Shown here: positions 12,474-22,715 of the stretch, in pieces
Position numbering within the stretch: position 1 is the stretch's first letter
Layout of the letters: each line of letters starts with the position of its first letter
Source of the DNA: an uncultured Litorivicinus sp.
GTDB lineage: Bacteria; Pseudomonadota; Gammaproteobacteria; Pseudomonadales; Litorivicinaceae
Direction of reading: 5' to 3'
DNA length: 64,000 nucleotides
Assembly: GCA_902558075.1 (NCBI GenBank)
Contig: CACECO010000006.1
Span: forward strand, 25,388-89,387
Notes under the pieces: model-generated
The model's database searches: none
Seen by the model: only the letters and a program-made list of their open reading frames with translations
What the model was told of the DNA's origin: nothing
Position numbers and translations under genes: made by a program

Positions 12474-13694
12474 CTAAGAGGAATAAATCACACCTCGTGT
12501 AAACAGCGATTGAATCTCAGTATCTGAATAACCAAGCTCTATCAGTACCTGCGCTGAATGTTGGCCATGAACCGGAGCCGCTCGTGACGCAACGGGCTGA
12601 GTACCATGAAATTTAACAGCCATTCCAAGCCCTTCGACTTGACCCACCCGGTCATGCTCTGTTTGAACAACCATGTCGCGAGCTAGGGCCTGTGGATGCT
12701 CAAGCATCTCTCCAATCGTTAAAATAGGACCCGCAGGAACCCCTTCTTGGTCTAGCTTTTCAAGCCAAACCTCAGATGCATGTTGGCGAAAATACCCATT
12801 TAATATCTCGACCAGCGCATCAAGATTCGCCATCCGATCAGCATTCGACGAAAATCTCGGGTCATTACTCAGTTCAGTCGCACCAATAACATCCAACAAT
12901 CGCAACCAATTTCGCTGATTCGCAGCACCAATATTGATATATCCATCTGCCGTCGGAAACGCCTGATATGGTGCATTCAGCGGATGTGCTGAGCCAAGCG
13001 CTTGTGGTGACTCTCCTGTCGCTAAAGCGATGGCAGACTGCCAGTACGTATGAGTAATTCCTGCTTCGAATAATGATGTATCGACGCGTGTACCAAGACC
13101 TGTTTGTTGCTTCCCAGCATAAGCCGCTGCCGCACCCATCGCTGCGAGGATCCCCGCTGTGATATCCGTCACTGGGGCGCCTACTTTGACGGGACCGTCA
13201 TCTTGACCAGGCCCAGTGATGCTCATCAAGCCAGAGGCACCCTGCGCCACAAGATCAAACCCTGCTCGTTCACGATACGGTCCGGTGCGACCATAACCCG
13301 ATATCTCCACGTAGATGAGACCTGGGTTAATGGCCTTTAATTCCTCATACGATAGCCCCAGACGTCCCATAGTATCGTGACGAAAATTCTCAATGACACA
13401 GTCTGCGTCTTTCAAAAGCGTTGTCAGAATTCTTTTTCCGTCATCAGATTTTAGATCGAGTGCCATACCGCGCTTATTGCGATTCATCATCAAAAAAGCA
13501 GCGGATTCTTCGCCGATATTTGGGGGAACCATGCGCCTCGAGTCGTCACCACCCTCAATCTTTTCGACCTTAATGACATCCGCGCCCATATCTGCCAACA
13601 TCATTCCACACAATGGTCCTGCCATAATGTGCGCAAGTTCAATGACTCGCATGCCATTCAGTGGCCTCGGTTGCGCACTCATTGACCACTCCAT
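12474..13694 (-). CDS. CaiB/BaiF CoA-transferase family protein
   Basis: GMRVIELAHIMAGPLCGMMLADMGADVIKVEKIEGGDDSRRM; start probably the internal MSAQPRP. Confidence 0.88.
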   Translation of the reverse strand: MEWSMSAQPRPLNGMRVIELAHIMAGPLCGMMLADMGADVIKVEKIEGGDDSRRMVPPNIGEESAAFLMMNRNKRGMALDLKSDDGKRILTTLLKDADCVIENFRHDTMGRLGLSYEELKAINPGLIYVEISGYGRTGPYRERAGFDLVAQGASGLMSITGPGQDDGPVKVGAPVTDITAGILAAMGAAAAYAGKQQTGLGTRVDTSLFEAGITHTYWQSAIALATGESPQALGSAHPLNAPYQAFPTADGYINIGAANQRNWLRLLDVIGATELSNDPRFSSNADRMANLDALVEILNGYFRQHASEVWLEKLDQEGVPAGPILTIGEMLEHPQALARDMVVQTEHDRVGQVEGLGMAVKFHGTQPVASRAAPVHGQHSAQVLIELGYSDTEIQSLFTRGVIYSS

Positions 13695-14467
13695 TTGGCT
13701 TTGCGTTTGGCAAAAAATGCGTCGATACCCTCTGCAAAATCGTCACTGAGGTAACAACGCTGAATTAGATCAATATCGTCAGGAGTTGCGCGTTGAGACA
13801 GCCGATTGAATCCATCTCGGGTTGCCGAAATCGTTAGCGGAGCCAAGGTCATCAAGTGTTGAGCTAGCGCTCTTGCGCGCTCGTCGCACAGTGCTGCAGT
13901 CTCCACCACCTCACTCACAAATCCCGACTCGACCAGACACGTGATTGGTAAAAACTCTGCGGTTAACAACAGGTAACGCGTTCGCGACTCACCAAGTAAA
14001 TAAACCAACCGATTGAGATTAGCAACTGACAGACAGTTGCCCAAAGTCCTTGCGATAGGCATGCCGAGACGTGTGTCCGGCGTTCCTAATCGAATATCCG
14101 CAGCAGCCGCAATCGCGGCTCCGCCGCCAGCGACGATGCCATGCAAAGACGCAATGACAGGAATCGGACTTGATTCGACTGCGTCGATGACTCGACCAAT
14201 CATCGCTTCGTAGTTGATTGCATCTTGGGCTGACTCGAAATCTTTAAAGTTAGAAATGTCGGTCCCAGACGCAAACGCTTTGTCACCCTCTGCTGTCAGA
14301 ACGATCACGCGTGCGTCACCAGGATCGCGGCACAGAGTTTCCAACGCTTGATACATATCAAACGTTAGAGAGTTCCGGGACTCAGGCCGCGTCAGGCGGT
14401 ATTCCGCAACACCACCTGCCTGAACGACTGTGTAATCACCCACCCTATGACCTGTAAATAGCGTCAA
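13679..14467 (-). CDS. Enoyl-CoA hydratase/isomerase family protein
   Basis: 262 aa; VIVLTAEGDKAFASGTDIS, IPVIASLHGIVAGGGAAIAAAADIRLGTPDTRLGMP (crotonase signature). Confidence 0.85.
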   Translation of the reverse strand: MTLFTGHRVGDYTVVQAGGVAEYRLTRPESRNSLTFDMYQALETLCRDPGDARVIVLTAEGDKAFASGTDISNFKDFESAQDAINYEAMIGRVIDAVESSPIPVIASLHGIVAGGGAAIAAAADIRLGTPDTRLGMPIARTLGNCLSVANLNRLVYLLGESRTRYLLLTAEFLPITCLVESGFVSEVVETAALCDERARALAQHLMTLAPLTISATRDGFNRLSQRATPDDIDLIQRCYLSDDFAEGIDAFFAKRKAKWSGQ

Positions 14468-15728
14468 CTAAATACATCGGTACAGCCGGCACATAGGTAC
14501 ACAGCATCAAAACCGAAAATAAGACTGCGATGAAATAGATATTGATTTTCGATACATCCCAGATATTCGCGCGAGCAACCGCACATGATGTGATCAAAAC
14601 ACTGGCCACAGGGGGGGTTTGCTGCCCCAACGCTAGGTTCAAAGTAACGACCAAACCAAAATGAATTGGGTCAATTCCTGCAGCCTGAATCAAGGGGATA
14701 ACAATCGGAACCACCAAAATAATTGCTGCCGCAGAATGCAAGAAGAAACCAATGACTAAGAAGAACACATTGAGGATTGCAAGAATCACCCATTGGTTCG
14801 TCGTCATATCGAGGATCCAGCGAGCAAAATCCTGAGGGATTTGGGCCCGCGTCAGGAACCCACCCATTACTACTGACGCAGCGACCAGCAACATCACGAC
14901 GGCTGTCTGTACACCACCATCAATCATTGCACGCTTTAGGTGTCCGAAATCCATTTTTGAATACCAAGCACTTACCATTAGAGCAGCGACAACAGCGAGT
15001 CCGGCGGCCTCAGTAGCAGTGACGAAACCACCAAAGATTCCACCCAAAATAATCACTGGAAGTGTGAATGCAGGAAGTGCTTCGATTAATGTCGTCCAAA
15101 GCCGACGGAATTCGAATGCTTCCTCTGTGGGCAAGTTGTACTTTCTTGCGAAATAGTAGGCCATTCCCATCAGGCCGAATGCACCGAGAAGACCCGGGAT
15201 AATTCCTGCGACAAAGAGTTGTTCGACCGAGGTACCGGCCGATGTCGCATACAGAATCATCGGGATCGACGGCGGGATGATAATTGCAAGAGATGCCGAC
15301 GACGACGTTACAGCAGCGGCAAGTGGCGCCGAGTATCCCCGCTTTTTCATCTGCGGAATCAAAACCGATCCCAGTGCTGCAACGTCGGCCACAGCCGAAC
15401 CTGATATTTCGGCGAAGAAAAGACTGACACCGATGTTCACCATTGCAAGGCCACCACGCACAAAACCGATAATTGCGTTCACAAAGTTTATTAGTTTATC
15501 GGTGATTCCGCCGGCATTCATGATTGCACCGGCCAAGACGAACATCGGAATGGCAATCAATGAGAACTTGGTTGACCCATCGTACATGTCGAGCGCAAGC
15601 GTGACGATACTGTCAACACCTTCTGTCACTGCCAGACCGAAAATAGCGGCAACGGCCAGACCGACCGCAATCGGAACGTTGATACAAATCAGCGCCACTA
15701 AGATCATGAACATAATAAAAACGATCAT
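14445..15728 (-). CDS. dctM: TRAP transporter large permease (DctM family)
   Basis: 427 aa polytopic protein; FAEISGSAVADVAALGSVLIPQMKKRGYSAPLAAAVTSSSASLAIIIPPSIPMILYA. Confidence 0.9.
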   Translation of the reverse strand: MIVFIMFMILVALICINVPIAVGLAVAAIFGLAVTEGVDSIVTLALDMYDGSTKFSLIAIPMFVLAGAIMNAGGITDKLINFVNAIIGFVRGGLAMVNIGVSLFFAEISGSAVADVAALGSVLIPQMKKRGYSAPLAAAVTSSSASLAIIIPPSIPMILYATSAGTSVEQLFVAGIIPGLLGAFGLMGMAYYFARKYNLPTEEAFEFRRLWTTLIEALPAFTLPVIILGGIFGGFVTATEAAGLAVVAALMVSAWYSKMDFGHLKRAMIDGGVQTAVVMLLVAASVVMGGFLTRAQIPQDFARWILDMTTNQWVILAILNVFFLVIGFFLHSAAAIILVVPIVIPLIQAAGIDPIHFGLVVTLNLALGQQTPPVASVLITSCAVARANIWDVSKINIYFIAVLFSVLMLCTYVPAVPMYLVDAIYRS

Positions 15729-16267
15729 GACTTGACTCCTGCTTTGGCCAACTCAGTTTCCACTCCTTCTTCGATCTCTGCGTGGTCGAGTGAAATACCG
15801 GCACATGTCTTATTAAAGTAATCTGGGAAACTAAGTACTTCGCAAAGAACGAACAGGGATGCACCTATTGGAATCACTGATTGCGTGAGTTGGATAGGAA
15901 TCCAAGTCAATGACACGAGGTATTCGCCTTCAAGAACGACCAGCACCTCGTATCCGGTGTAAGCGAGTAAAACAAAAAATCCGATAACGATCGCCTCAGC
16001 AAAAATGACAGTCCATGCCCTAACTGGCATTGGGATTGCGAGTAGTACCGAGTCAAATCCAATATGGCGCCGGTGTAGCGCGGCAAATGCCCCACCGTAA
16101 TAGGTTATCCACGCAAGCTGTATAGCTGCGATCTCGTCATACCAAGAGACTGAATTACCGGTGATACGCGCAAGAACTGCGAAGATCACAACCGCAGTGA
16201 GAGCGATCATCTGAAATAAAATAAACCACACAAGCAGCTGGTCAACAGCTTTAGCAAACCGAGTCAC
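15725..16267 (-). CDS. dctQ: TRAP transporter small permease (DctQ family)
   Basis: 180 aa; four hydrophobic segments, RITGNSVSWYDEIAAIQLAWITYYGGAFAALHRRHIGFD. Confidence 0.85.
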   Translation of the reverse strand: MTRFAKAVDQLLVWFILFQMIALTAVVIFAVLARITGNSVSWYDEIAAIQLAWITYYGGAFAALHRRHIGFDSVLLAIPMPVRAWTVIFAEAIVIGFFVLLAYTGYEVLVVLEGEYLVSLTWIPIQLTQSVIPIGASLFVLCEVLSFPDYFNKTCAGISLDHAEIEEGVETELAKAGVKS

Positions 16268-16292
16268 ACGATACTCCTGACGTGTAAAAATG

Positions 16293-16312
16293 AGCGGCCC
16301 GATTGGGCCGCT
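16293..16312 (-). terminator. Intercistronic hairpin between dctP and dctQ
   Basis: AGCGGCCC-GATT-GGGCCGCT perfect 8-bp stem, 4-nt loop. Confidence 0.55.
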
Positions 16313-16332
16313 GTTTGATCTTTAACGAATGA

Positions 16333-17310
16333 TTAATTTGCGAGACTTTGAACTGTTTTAATCAGCTCTGCGCCGGCATCAACTGACGATGCAAACTCAT
16401 CATAAATCGGCTTCGATGCGTTGATAAACGCTGCATTATCAGCATTGTTCACCTCCACACCGGCCGCCTTAATCACGTCCAAAAGCTCTGTTTCAAGCGC
16501 TGCTGCTTTGCGATACACGAAAGTTTGTGTTGATGCTGCACAACTGTTGAGAACCTTGCGCACATCAGCTGGTTGCTTTTCGAAATGCTTTTTAGACGAC
16601 AAAATGTATGCAGGGGTGTACACATGCCCGGTAATCGATAAGTACTTTTGTACTTCCTGGAATTTCGCAGATGCAATCTGCGCATATGGGTTTTCCTGCC
16701 CATCGATGACACCAGTTTTCAGTGCTGTGAAAACATCAGAAAACGCCATAGGAGTTGGGTTCGCGCCATAGAGCTTGAACATCTTTACACGCCACGCACC
16801 CTTCGGCGTTCTTAATTTTACACCCTCAAGGTCGGCAGGCACGTTGACAGGCCGAGTATTATTTGTGATGTGCCGGAAACCATTCTCAAAATAGCCGACA
16901 ATATGGTATCCCTTGGCCTGAGCAGCAGCTTGGAAAGTGCCACCCAACTTTTCTTGAACTCGCTTCATATGCTCACGATCTTTAATGATGTATGGCATCT
17001 CAAAAACACCAAACTCATCCGATACTGATGACATCACCGACGATGGCAGAGCGAAGTCAACTTGGCCAAGCTTCAGTTTTTGCAACAGCTCCTTATCTTT
17101 CCCAAGCTGAGATGAACCGAATGTCTGAACTTCGATTTTTCCGTTAGATTCGTCATTCACACACTGAGCATACGCATTCACACTCGCTTCGAACAAAGAT
17201 CCTGGCTTACCAACGTGTCCAAATTTGAGCGTGACATCAGCTGCAAAAGAGGGGGCAGCGAAAGCGGCCGAAAGAACAGCAACCGAAGTTGCCAGTTGTA
17301 GTTTTTTCAT
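16333..17310 (-). CDS. dctP: TRAP transporter solute-binding protein (DctP family)
   Basis: Start reassigned to MKKLQLATSVAVLSAAFAAPSFAADV (signal peptide); LKFGHVGKPGSLFEASVNAYAQCV, VDGQENPYAQI. Confidence 0.88.
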   Translation of the reverse strand: MKKLQLATSVAVLSAAFAAPSFAADVTLKFGHVGKPGSLFEASVNAYAQCVNDESNGKIEVQTFGSSQLGKDKELLQKLKLGQVDFALPSSVMSSVSDEFGVFEMPYIIKDREHMKRVQEKLGGTFQAAAQAKGYHIVGYFENGFRHITNNTRPVNVPADLEGVKLRTPKGAWRVKMFKLYGANPTPMAFSDVFTALKTGVIDGQENPYAQIASAKFQEVQKYLSITGHVYTPAYILSSKKHFEKQPADVRKVLNSCAASTQTFVYRKAAALETELLDVIKAAGVEVNNADNAAFINASKPIYDEFASSVDAGAELIKTVQSLAN

Positions 17311-17344
17311 TATTTTCTCCGTTGTTTTATGTCTGGAGTCAGTT

Positions 17345-18508
17345 TTACCGCAACAAAAACCGCATTGCGGCTTCAACACCACCTGGCTGATGCGGCACTC
17401 CAGCCAGGTCAAGGCCCATTTCCACGCCACAAAGGACGCCCATGAGAGTTAAATCATTGATATCACCTAGATGTCCAATACGGAAGGCTTTTCCTTTAAT
17501 TTTTCCAAGCCCTGTACCAAGCGACATGTCAAATTTGTCCAAAATTACCTCTCGAACGCGGTCAGCATCATGGCCCCCAGGCATCATGATGCCTGTCAAT
17601 GCGTTCGAATGCTCGGTCGGGTTCTGGCAAACCGTCTCGAGCTCCCACGCAACAACGGCCTCTCGACAGGCATCACCAAGACGTTGGTGTCGAGCAAAGA
17701 CGTTGTCGAGCCCTTCTTCCTCAAGCATTGCAATCGCTTCTCTCAAGCCATAAAGCAATGTAGTCGCTGGCGTGTATGGAAAATAACCTGATGTATTGGA
17801 AGCAAGCATTTCCTGCCAATCCCAATAGGAGCGTTGTGAGCCACCGTGCGTAGCGGCCTCAAGTGCACGATCTGACAGCGCGTTGAACCCTAAACCTGGC
17901 GGCATCATCAAGCCCTTCTGGGAGCCAGAAACAGTCACATCAGCACCCCATTTATCATGCTCATAATCAACTGATGCCAGCCCAGAAATACTATCAACCA
18001 GCAGTAGAGCCGAATGACCCACAACATCGATCGCCTGACGCACTGCTGCGATATCTGATGTGATTCCGCAACTGGTTTCGTGATGAACACAACACACCGC
18101 TTTAAATGCCTGCTTGGTGTCTTGCCGTAGTCGGGCTTCGATCCGATCTGCATCAACGCCGTTGCGCCAATTTCCCGCGAGGAACTCAGTTTCGATCCCC
18201 AACCGATCTGCCATTTGTTTCCACAGAGTCGCAAACTGACCAGTTTCGTAAAATAACACTTGGTCGCCAGCTTTAAGTACATTTAAAAGGCAGGCTTCCC
18301 ACGCACCAGTTCCAGAACTTGGATAAATCACAACAGGAGACTGGGTTTTGAAAATTCGCTGCATACCCGAAAGAACTGACAAACCAAGTTCGGAAAAATC
18401 TGGCCCCCGATGATCGATAACAGCTGCATCAATCGCTCGAGAAATTCGATCTGGTACTGGGCTTGGCCCGGGTATTTGTAGGAAATGTCTTCCTGCCCTG
18501 TAGACCAT
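17345..18508 (-). CDS. PLP-dependent aminotransferase, class V (serine-glyoxylate/alanine-glyoxylate type)
   Basis: 387 aa; HFLQIPGPSPVPDRISRAIDAAVIDHRGPDFSEL, VTVSGSQKGLMMPPGLGF (PLP lysine motif). Confidence 0.85.
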   Translation of the reverse strand: MVYRAGRHFLQIPGPSPVPDRISRAIDAAVIDHRGPDFSELGLSVLSGMQRIFKTQSPVVIYPSSGTGAWEACLLNVLKAGDQVLFYETGQFATLWKQMADRLGIETEFLAGNWRNGVDADRIEARLRQDTKQAFKAVCCVHHETSCGITSDIAAVRQAIDVVGHSALLLVDSISGLASVDYEHDKWGADVTVSGSQKGLMMPPGLGFNALSDRALEAATHGGSQRSYWDWQEMLASNTSGYFPYTPATTLLYGLREAIAMLEEEGLDNVFARHQRLGDACREAVVAWELETVCQNPTEHSNALTGIMMPGGHDADRVREVILDKFDMSLGTGLGKIKGKAFRIGHLGDINDLTLMGVLCGVEMGLDLAGVPHQPGGVEAAMRFLLR

Positions 18509-18593
18509 GTATTCAATCCTTGTGTTTACGGTGATTCGACATTACCCGTAGGCTTTGCTTATCCGAGATTGTGGAGCATAATATGAATAACGT

Positions 18594-18609
18594 ATTTTGT
18601 ATGCAAAAT
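18594..18609. promoter_or_regulatory. Candidate GntR-family operator in divergent promoter
   Basis: Inverted repeat ATTTTG-TATG-CAAAAT between the aminotransferase and FAD/Fe-S dehydrogenase genes. Confidence 0.5.
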
Positions 18610-18628
18610 AAACCCGGTCAATAAAGCG

Positions 18629-21628
18629 ATGAACACATTAACCCGTCCGCCTGTGAATGAAAGCGAGCGACCCAACTCACCGCGTCAGTTGGACAACAGT
18701 GAACTAGTTCGGCTCAACCACCAAATCGAGAGTAATACGCAATGCGAAATCCTGTTTTCTCAGTTTGATCGCGGTAGATATGCGACAGATGCGAGTCATT
18801 ACCAAATTTTTCCACTCGGGGTCGTAATCCCAACAACGAGAGATGATCTTCGCGCTTTAATCGATATCGCGACAGAATTTGACATTTGTCTCACGGGTCG
18901 CGGTGGTGGAACGAGCCAAAACGGACAAACCATCAACCAGTCGCTCGTCATCGACTATTCAAAACATCTCAATCAATTGGTTCATCTCGATGTTGAGAAA
19001 CGGATTTGCCATGTAGAGCCAGGAATAGTTCTGGATCATTTAAATGCAAAGCTAAAGTCAATAGATCTTTGGTATCCAGTCGACGTTTCGACCTCAAGCC
19101 GCGCAACACTTGGGGGTATGACAGGAAATAACAGTTGTGGGTCGCGCAGTATCCGATACGGCACCATGCGCGACAATGTGCAGAGCGTTAAAGCACTACT
19201 GGCCGATGGTTCAGTCGCACATTGGCAGGAGTTGACACCCGAGCATCAAAGGCTATCCGTATCAGAATTGGCAAGGCGAACTGATCTTTTGGGCAGGCTT
19301 CTTTGTCTCGGAGCGACACATAAAGATTTAATCGAGTCTCGGCTTCCACAACTGATGCGTCGCGTAGGTGGTTATAACATTGACGCTCTGATCCCCGATG
19401 GAAACGGGGGCTCAGGATGTTGGCCAGGCACTCCCTGTAATCCCGCGCATCTGTTCGTTGGCAGTGAGGGCACCTTGGGGCTGTTCCAAGAGCTTGAGCT
19501 CAAGCTTTCGCCAATTCCGACGAATAAGACACTGGGCGTTTGTCACTTTAAGACCTTCTACGCGGCAATGGACGCTGCACAACATCTTGTAACCCTAGGT
19601 CCATCTGCAGTTGAGCTGGTCGACCGAACAATGATCGATCTCGCACGGGACATCCCAATGTTTGCAAAGACGGTCAATCAGTTCGTCAAAGGAGAGCCTG
19701 ACGCACTCTTGCTAGTTGAGTTTTCGGAGGAAGATCAGGCAGAAAATATTCAGCGCCTCAACCAACTTGAGATCATGATGTCGGATCTTGGTCAACCTGA
19801 CTCCGTGGTCAGAGCTGAGAATTCAGCATTCCAGAAACAAATCTGGGAAGTTAGAAAACAAGGCCTCAATATCATGATGTCAATGCGCAATGATGCCAAG
19901 CCAATCTCAATCGTCGAAGACTGCGCAGTTGAACTCAAAGACCTCGCTGAGTACACGCGACGGCTGACGGAAGTATTTGAAAAATACGGGACCAGTGGTT
20001 GCTGGTACGCACATGCGTCTGTCGGCACCTTGCATGTTCGCCCGGTGCTTAATTTAAAACAAAAAATAGGCGCCGATGTTTTGCGGGCGGTCGCCGAAGA
20101 TGCTTTTACAATGGTGCGTGAATATAAAGGATCTCATTCAGGCGAGCACGGCGACGGTATTGCGCGGTCTGAATTTCACAAGGATATGTTCGGCCAAGAG
20201 ATGGTTAATCTATTTGGACAAGTCAAAGAGCTACTTGATCCGCAAGGAATATTCAATCCAAACAAAATCGTAGATCCACCAAAACATGATGATCGAACTT
20301 TGTTTCGTTTCAACCCGGACTATGCGGATCAGGTGACCATCCATGGAACCTTCGATACCGGATTTGATTGGTCTGATTGGGGAAGTTTCGCTAATGCGGT
20401 CGAAATGTGTAACAACAATGGGGCTTGCCGCAAAACCGATCCTGGCGTGATGTGTCCCTCATATCGAGTAACCAAAAACGAGAAAGATTTGGTTCGTGGC
20501 CGAGCTAATGTGCTCCGACTGGCCTTATCAGGCCAGCTTGGTCCCGATGCATTGACATCCGAAGAGATGATGGAAACCATGAAACTCTGCGTTGGGTGCA
20601 AGGCCTGTCAGAACGAGTGTCCAACCAGCGTTGATATGGCCAAAATGAAGACAGAGGTGCTCTACCAACGTAGCCAGCGATTTGGTATCGATCTCCGCGA
20701 AAAGCTGATTGCTTACATGCCATTTTATTCCCCATGGATAAAAAAGGTTCCATGGCTCGCAAACCTCCGTGACCAGATTCCAGGGCTCCCATGGCTAACT
20801 GAGAAAATCCTTGGCTTAGCAAAAGATCGACAACTACCAGTCTGGGATAAAGTATATCGCGAGCCAGCGAGCGAACCGATAACCGACAAACCCACTGTTA
20901 TACTGTTCGGAGATACGTTTAACAGATCGTTCGAAACAAAAAATTTATATGCAGCACGTCAAGTCCTAGAAGCGATGGGATATGAGGTTATCGAACCAAA
21001 ACCGGACAAGCGGTCTGTTTGCTGCGGTCGCACATTCCTTGCGTCAGGACTGATTGAACAAGCCAAAAAGGAAGCAGCACGCTTCTTTGAAACCGTAATG
21101 CCGTGGGTTCAAAAAGGAATCCCAGTGGTGGGTCTTGAGCCGTCCTGTTTGTTGACGTTGCGTGATGAATTTCAGGTATTGCTTCCAAGTGATGACGCCA
21201 AATTACTCGCAAAATATGCGTTTCTTTTTGAAGAGTTTATTGAAAGTGAACTGAAAGCAGGACGAGCAACCTTGAACCTCGTCGAAGCACAATGTTCTGA
21301 AGCCCTAGTTCACGGACATTGTCATCAAAAAGCAGCTCGCTCGATGGCCCCAGTAGAGGCACTCCTTAAACGGATTCCGGGACTGAAAGTATCGGTCATT
21401 GAGACATCGTGCTGTGGAATGGCCGGGCATTTCGGTTATCAAAAAGAGACTCTGAAAGAATCCCTGGCAATGGCAGAACTGGACCTGCTTCCCGCTGTGC
21501 GCGAGGCAAATGCAACCGCACGGATTGTTGCAGACGGCACCAGTTGTCGACATCAAATTGCTGACAACACCCCTCGTCAGGCAGAACATATAGCTGTTCT
21601 GTTGGCGGAACATCTGAGGAAGGATTAA
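18629..21628 (+). CDS. FAD-binding and Fe-S-binding D-2-hydroxyacid dehydrogenase (GlcD/YdiJ-like fusion)
   Basis: 999 aa; FAD_binding_4 GRGGGTSQNGQTINQSLVIDYSKHLN, MKLCVGCKACQNECPTSVDMAKMKTE, CCG motifs SVCCGRTF and TSCCGMAGHFG. Confidence 0.88.
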   Translation: MNTLTRPPVNESERPNSPRQLDNSELVRLNHQIESNTQCEILFSQFDRGRYATDASHYQIFPLGVVIPTTRDDLRALIDIATEFDICLTGRGGGTSQNGQTINQSLVIDYSKHLNQLVHLDVEKRICHVEPGIVLDHLNAKLKSIDLWYPVDVSTSSRATLGGMTGNNSCGSRSIRYGTMRDNVQSVKALLADGSVAHWQELTPEHQRLSVSELARRTDLLGRLLCLGATHKDLIESRLPQLMRRVGGYNIDALIPDGNGGSGCWPGTPCNPAHLFVGSEGTLGLFQELELKLSPIPTNKTLGVCHFKTFYAAMDAAQHLVTLGPSAVELVDRTMIDLARDIPMFAKTVNQFVKGEPDALLLVEFSEEDQAENIQRLNQLEIMMSDLGQPDSVVRAENSAFQKQIWEVRKQGLNIMMSMRNDAKPISIVEDCAVELKDLAEYTRRLTEVFEKYGTSGCWYAHASVGTLHVRPVLNLKQKIGADVLRAVAEDAFTMVREYKGSHSGEHGDGIARSEFHKDMFGQEMVNLFGQVKELLDPQGIFNPNKIVDPPKHDDRTLFRFNPDYADQVTIHGTFDTGFDWSDWGSFANAVEMCNNNGACRKTDPGVMCPSYRVTKNEKDLVRGRANVLRLALSGQLGPDALTSEEMMETMKLCVGCKACQNECPTSVDMAKMKTEVLYQRSQRFGIDLREKLIAYMPFYSPWIKKVPWLANLRDQIPGLPWLTEKILGLAKDRQLPVWDKVYREPASEPITDKPTVILFGDTFNRSFETKNLYAARQVLEAMGYEVIEPKPDKRSVCCGRTFLASGLIEQAKKEAARFFETVMPWVQKGIPVVGLEPSCLLTLRDEFQVLLPSDDAKLLAKYAFLFEEFIESELKAGRATLNLVEAQCSEALVHGHCHQKAARSMAPVEALLKRIPGLKVSVIETSCCGMAGHFGYQKETLKESLAMAELDLLPAVREANATARIVADGTSCRHQIADNTPRQAEHIAVLLAEHLRKD

Positions 21629-21632
21629 CCCG

Positions 21633-22295
21633 TTGAACTCAAATGTCATTGTTCGAGCACCACTTCATGTGCAAGTTGCAGAACGGCTCAGACTTCTCAT
21701 TGATTCCGGCGAATTAGCACCTGGAACCCGCCTCAACGAAAATGAACTCTGCCAAAATATGGGTGTCAGTCGTACGCCCCTACGCGAAGCTATTCGCTCT
21801 TTGGCCACCGAGGGTCTTGTTGAGCTTCAGCCAAATCGTGGTGCAATCGTCAGCGTTGTTAGCCAAGACGATGTAACGGAAATTCTTCCAATTATGGCCT
21901 CACTCGAGGGGTTAGGAGGTCGACTCGCTGCTGTGCAGATGCACACTGATCAAATCAAGCAGATCCGGCAAATTCATAATCAAATGGTCACGCATTACCA
22001 AAAAAATGAAGTGACTAAATACTTCGAAACTAATCGGCTGATTCACGAACTCATTACCGAGGGAAGTGGGAATCAAACATTAGTGGATACGATTAACAGT
22101 CTCTCTGCCAAAGTACGGCGTGCTCGCTTCTCTGCACAAATGACCCGCGAGAGCTGGGAAAGGGCGGTCTCTGAACATGAAGAAATGATTACCGCTCTCG
22201 AGGCCAGCGATCCCAATCGACTCGAGGCGATTCTGATCCAGCATGTCGAAACCAAACGAACAACGATTCTTGGCTCGCTGCAACAATCACAGTAA
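21633..22295 (+). CDS. GntR family transcriptional regulator (FCD domain)
   Basis: 220 aa; ERLRLLIDSGELAPGTRLNENELCQNMGVSRTPLREAIRSLATEGLVELQPNRGAIV. Confidence 0.9.
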   Translation: MNSNVIVRAPLHVQVAERLRLLIDSGELAPGTRLNENELCQNMGVSRTPLREAIRSLATEGLVELQPNRGAIVSVVSQDDVTEILPIMASLEGLGGRLAAVQMHTDQIKQIRQIHNQMVTHYQKNEVTKYFETNRLIHELITEGSGNQTLVDTINSLSAKVRRARFSAQMTRESWERAVSEHEEMITALEASDPNRLEAILIQHVETKRTTILGSLQQSQ

Positions 22296-22298
22296 GGC

Positions 22299-22715
22299 CT
22301 AGCCAACCAAATGGATTTGAACTTGTCGTTTTGATCCGCGAGTCCGGTGTTCGAGGAGAAAAATCCCCTGCCACGTCCCAAGGACTAGCCGAGAGTCACG
22401 AACACTTAGCGTCAAATGAGTCTGGGTCAAAACCGTCTTCAGATGAGCCGGCATATCGTCAAGACCTTCGAGCTCATGTTCATATCGGCCTCGCTCCATC
22501 GGTGCAAGCAAGTCCAAAAATCGAACAATATCTCGTTGCACATCAGTTGAGGCGTTTTCTTGGATGAGCAATGAGGCGGATGTATGAAGAACTGACAGCT
22601 GACATAACCCATAAAATATCCCTTGGTCTCTGACAAACTTTTCAACTTCACCTGTGATTGAGTGCATCGAAAACCCATCTGTATCAACGATCAAATCATG
22701 AAAATATTGATTCAC
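22299..22715 (-). CDS. YjbQ/UPF0047 family protein
   Basis: 138 aa; ISxLHTSASLLIQENASTDVQRDIVRFLDLLAP, GTWQGIFLLEHRTRGSKRQVQIHLVG. Confidence 0.85.
   Translation of the reverse strand: MNQYFHDLIVDTDGFSMHSITGEVEKFVRDQGIFYGLCQLSVLHTSASLLIQENASTDVQRDIVRFLDLLAPMERGRYEHELEGLDDMPAHLKTVLTQTHLTLSVRDSRLVLGTWQGIFLLEHRTRGSKRQVQIHLVG

Noticed and set aside
22331-22567. Plus-strand ORF antisense to the YjbQ-like gene
   Set aside because: Minus-strand frame encodes a recognisable YjbQ/UPF0047 protein.
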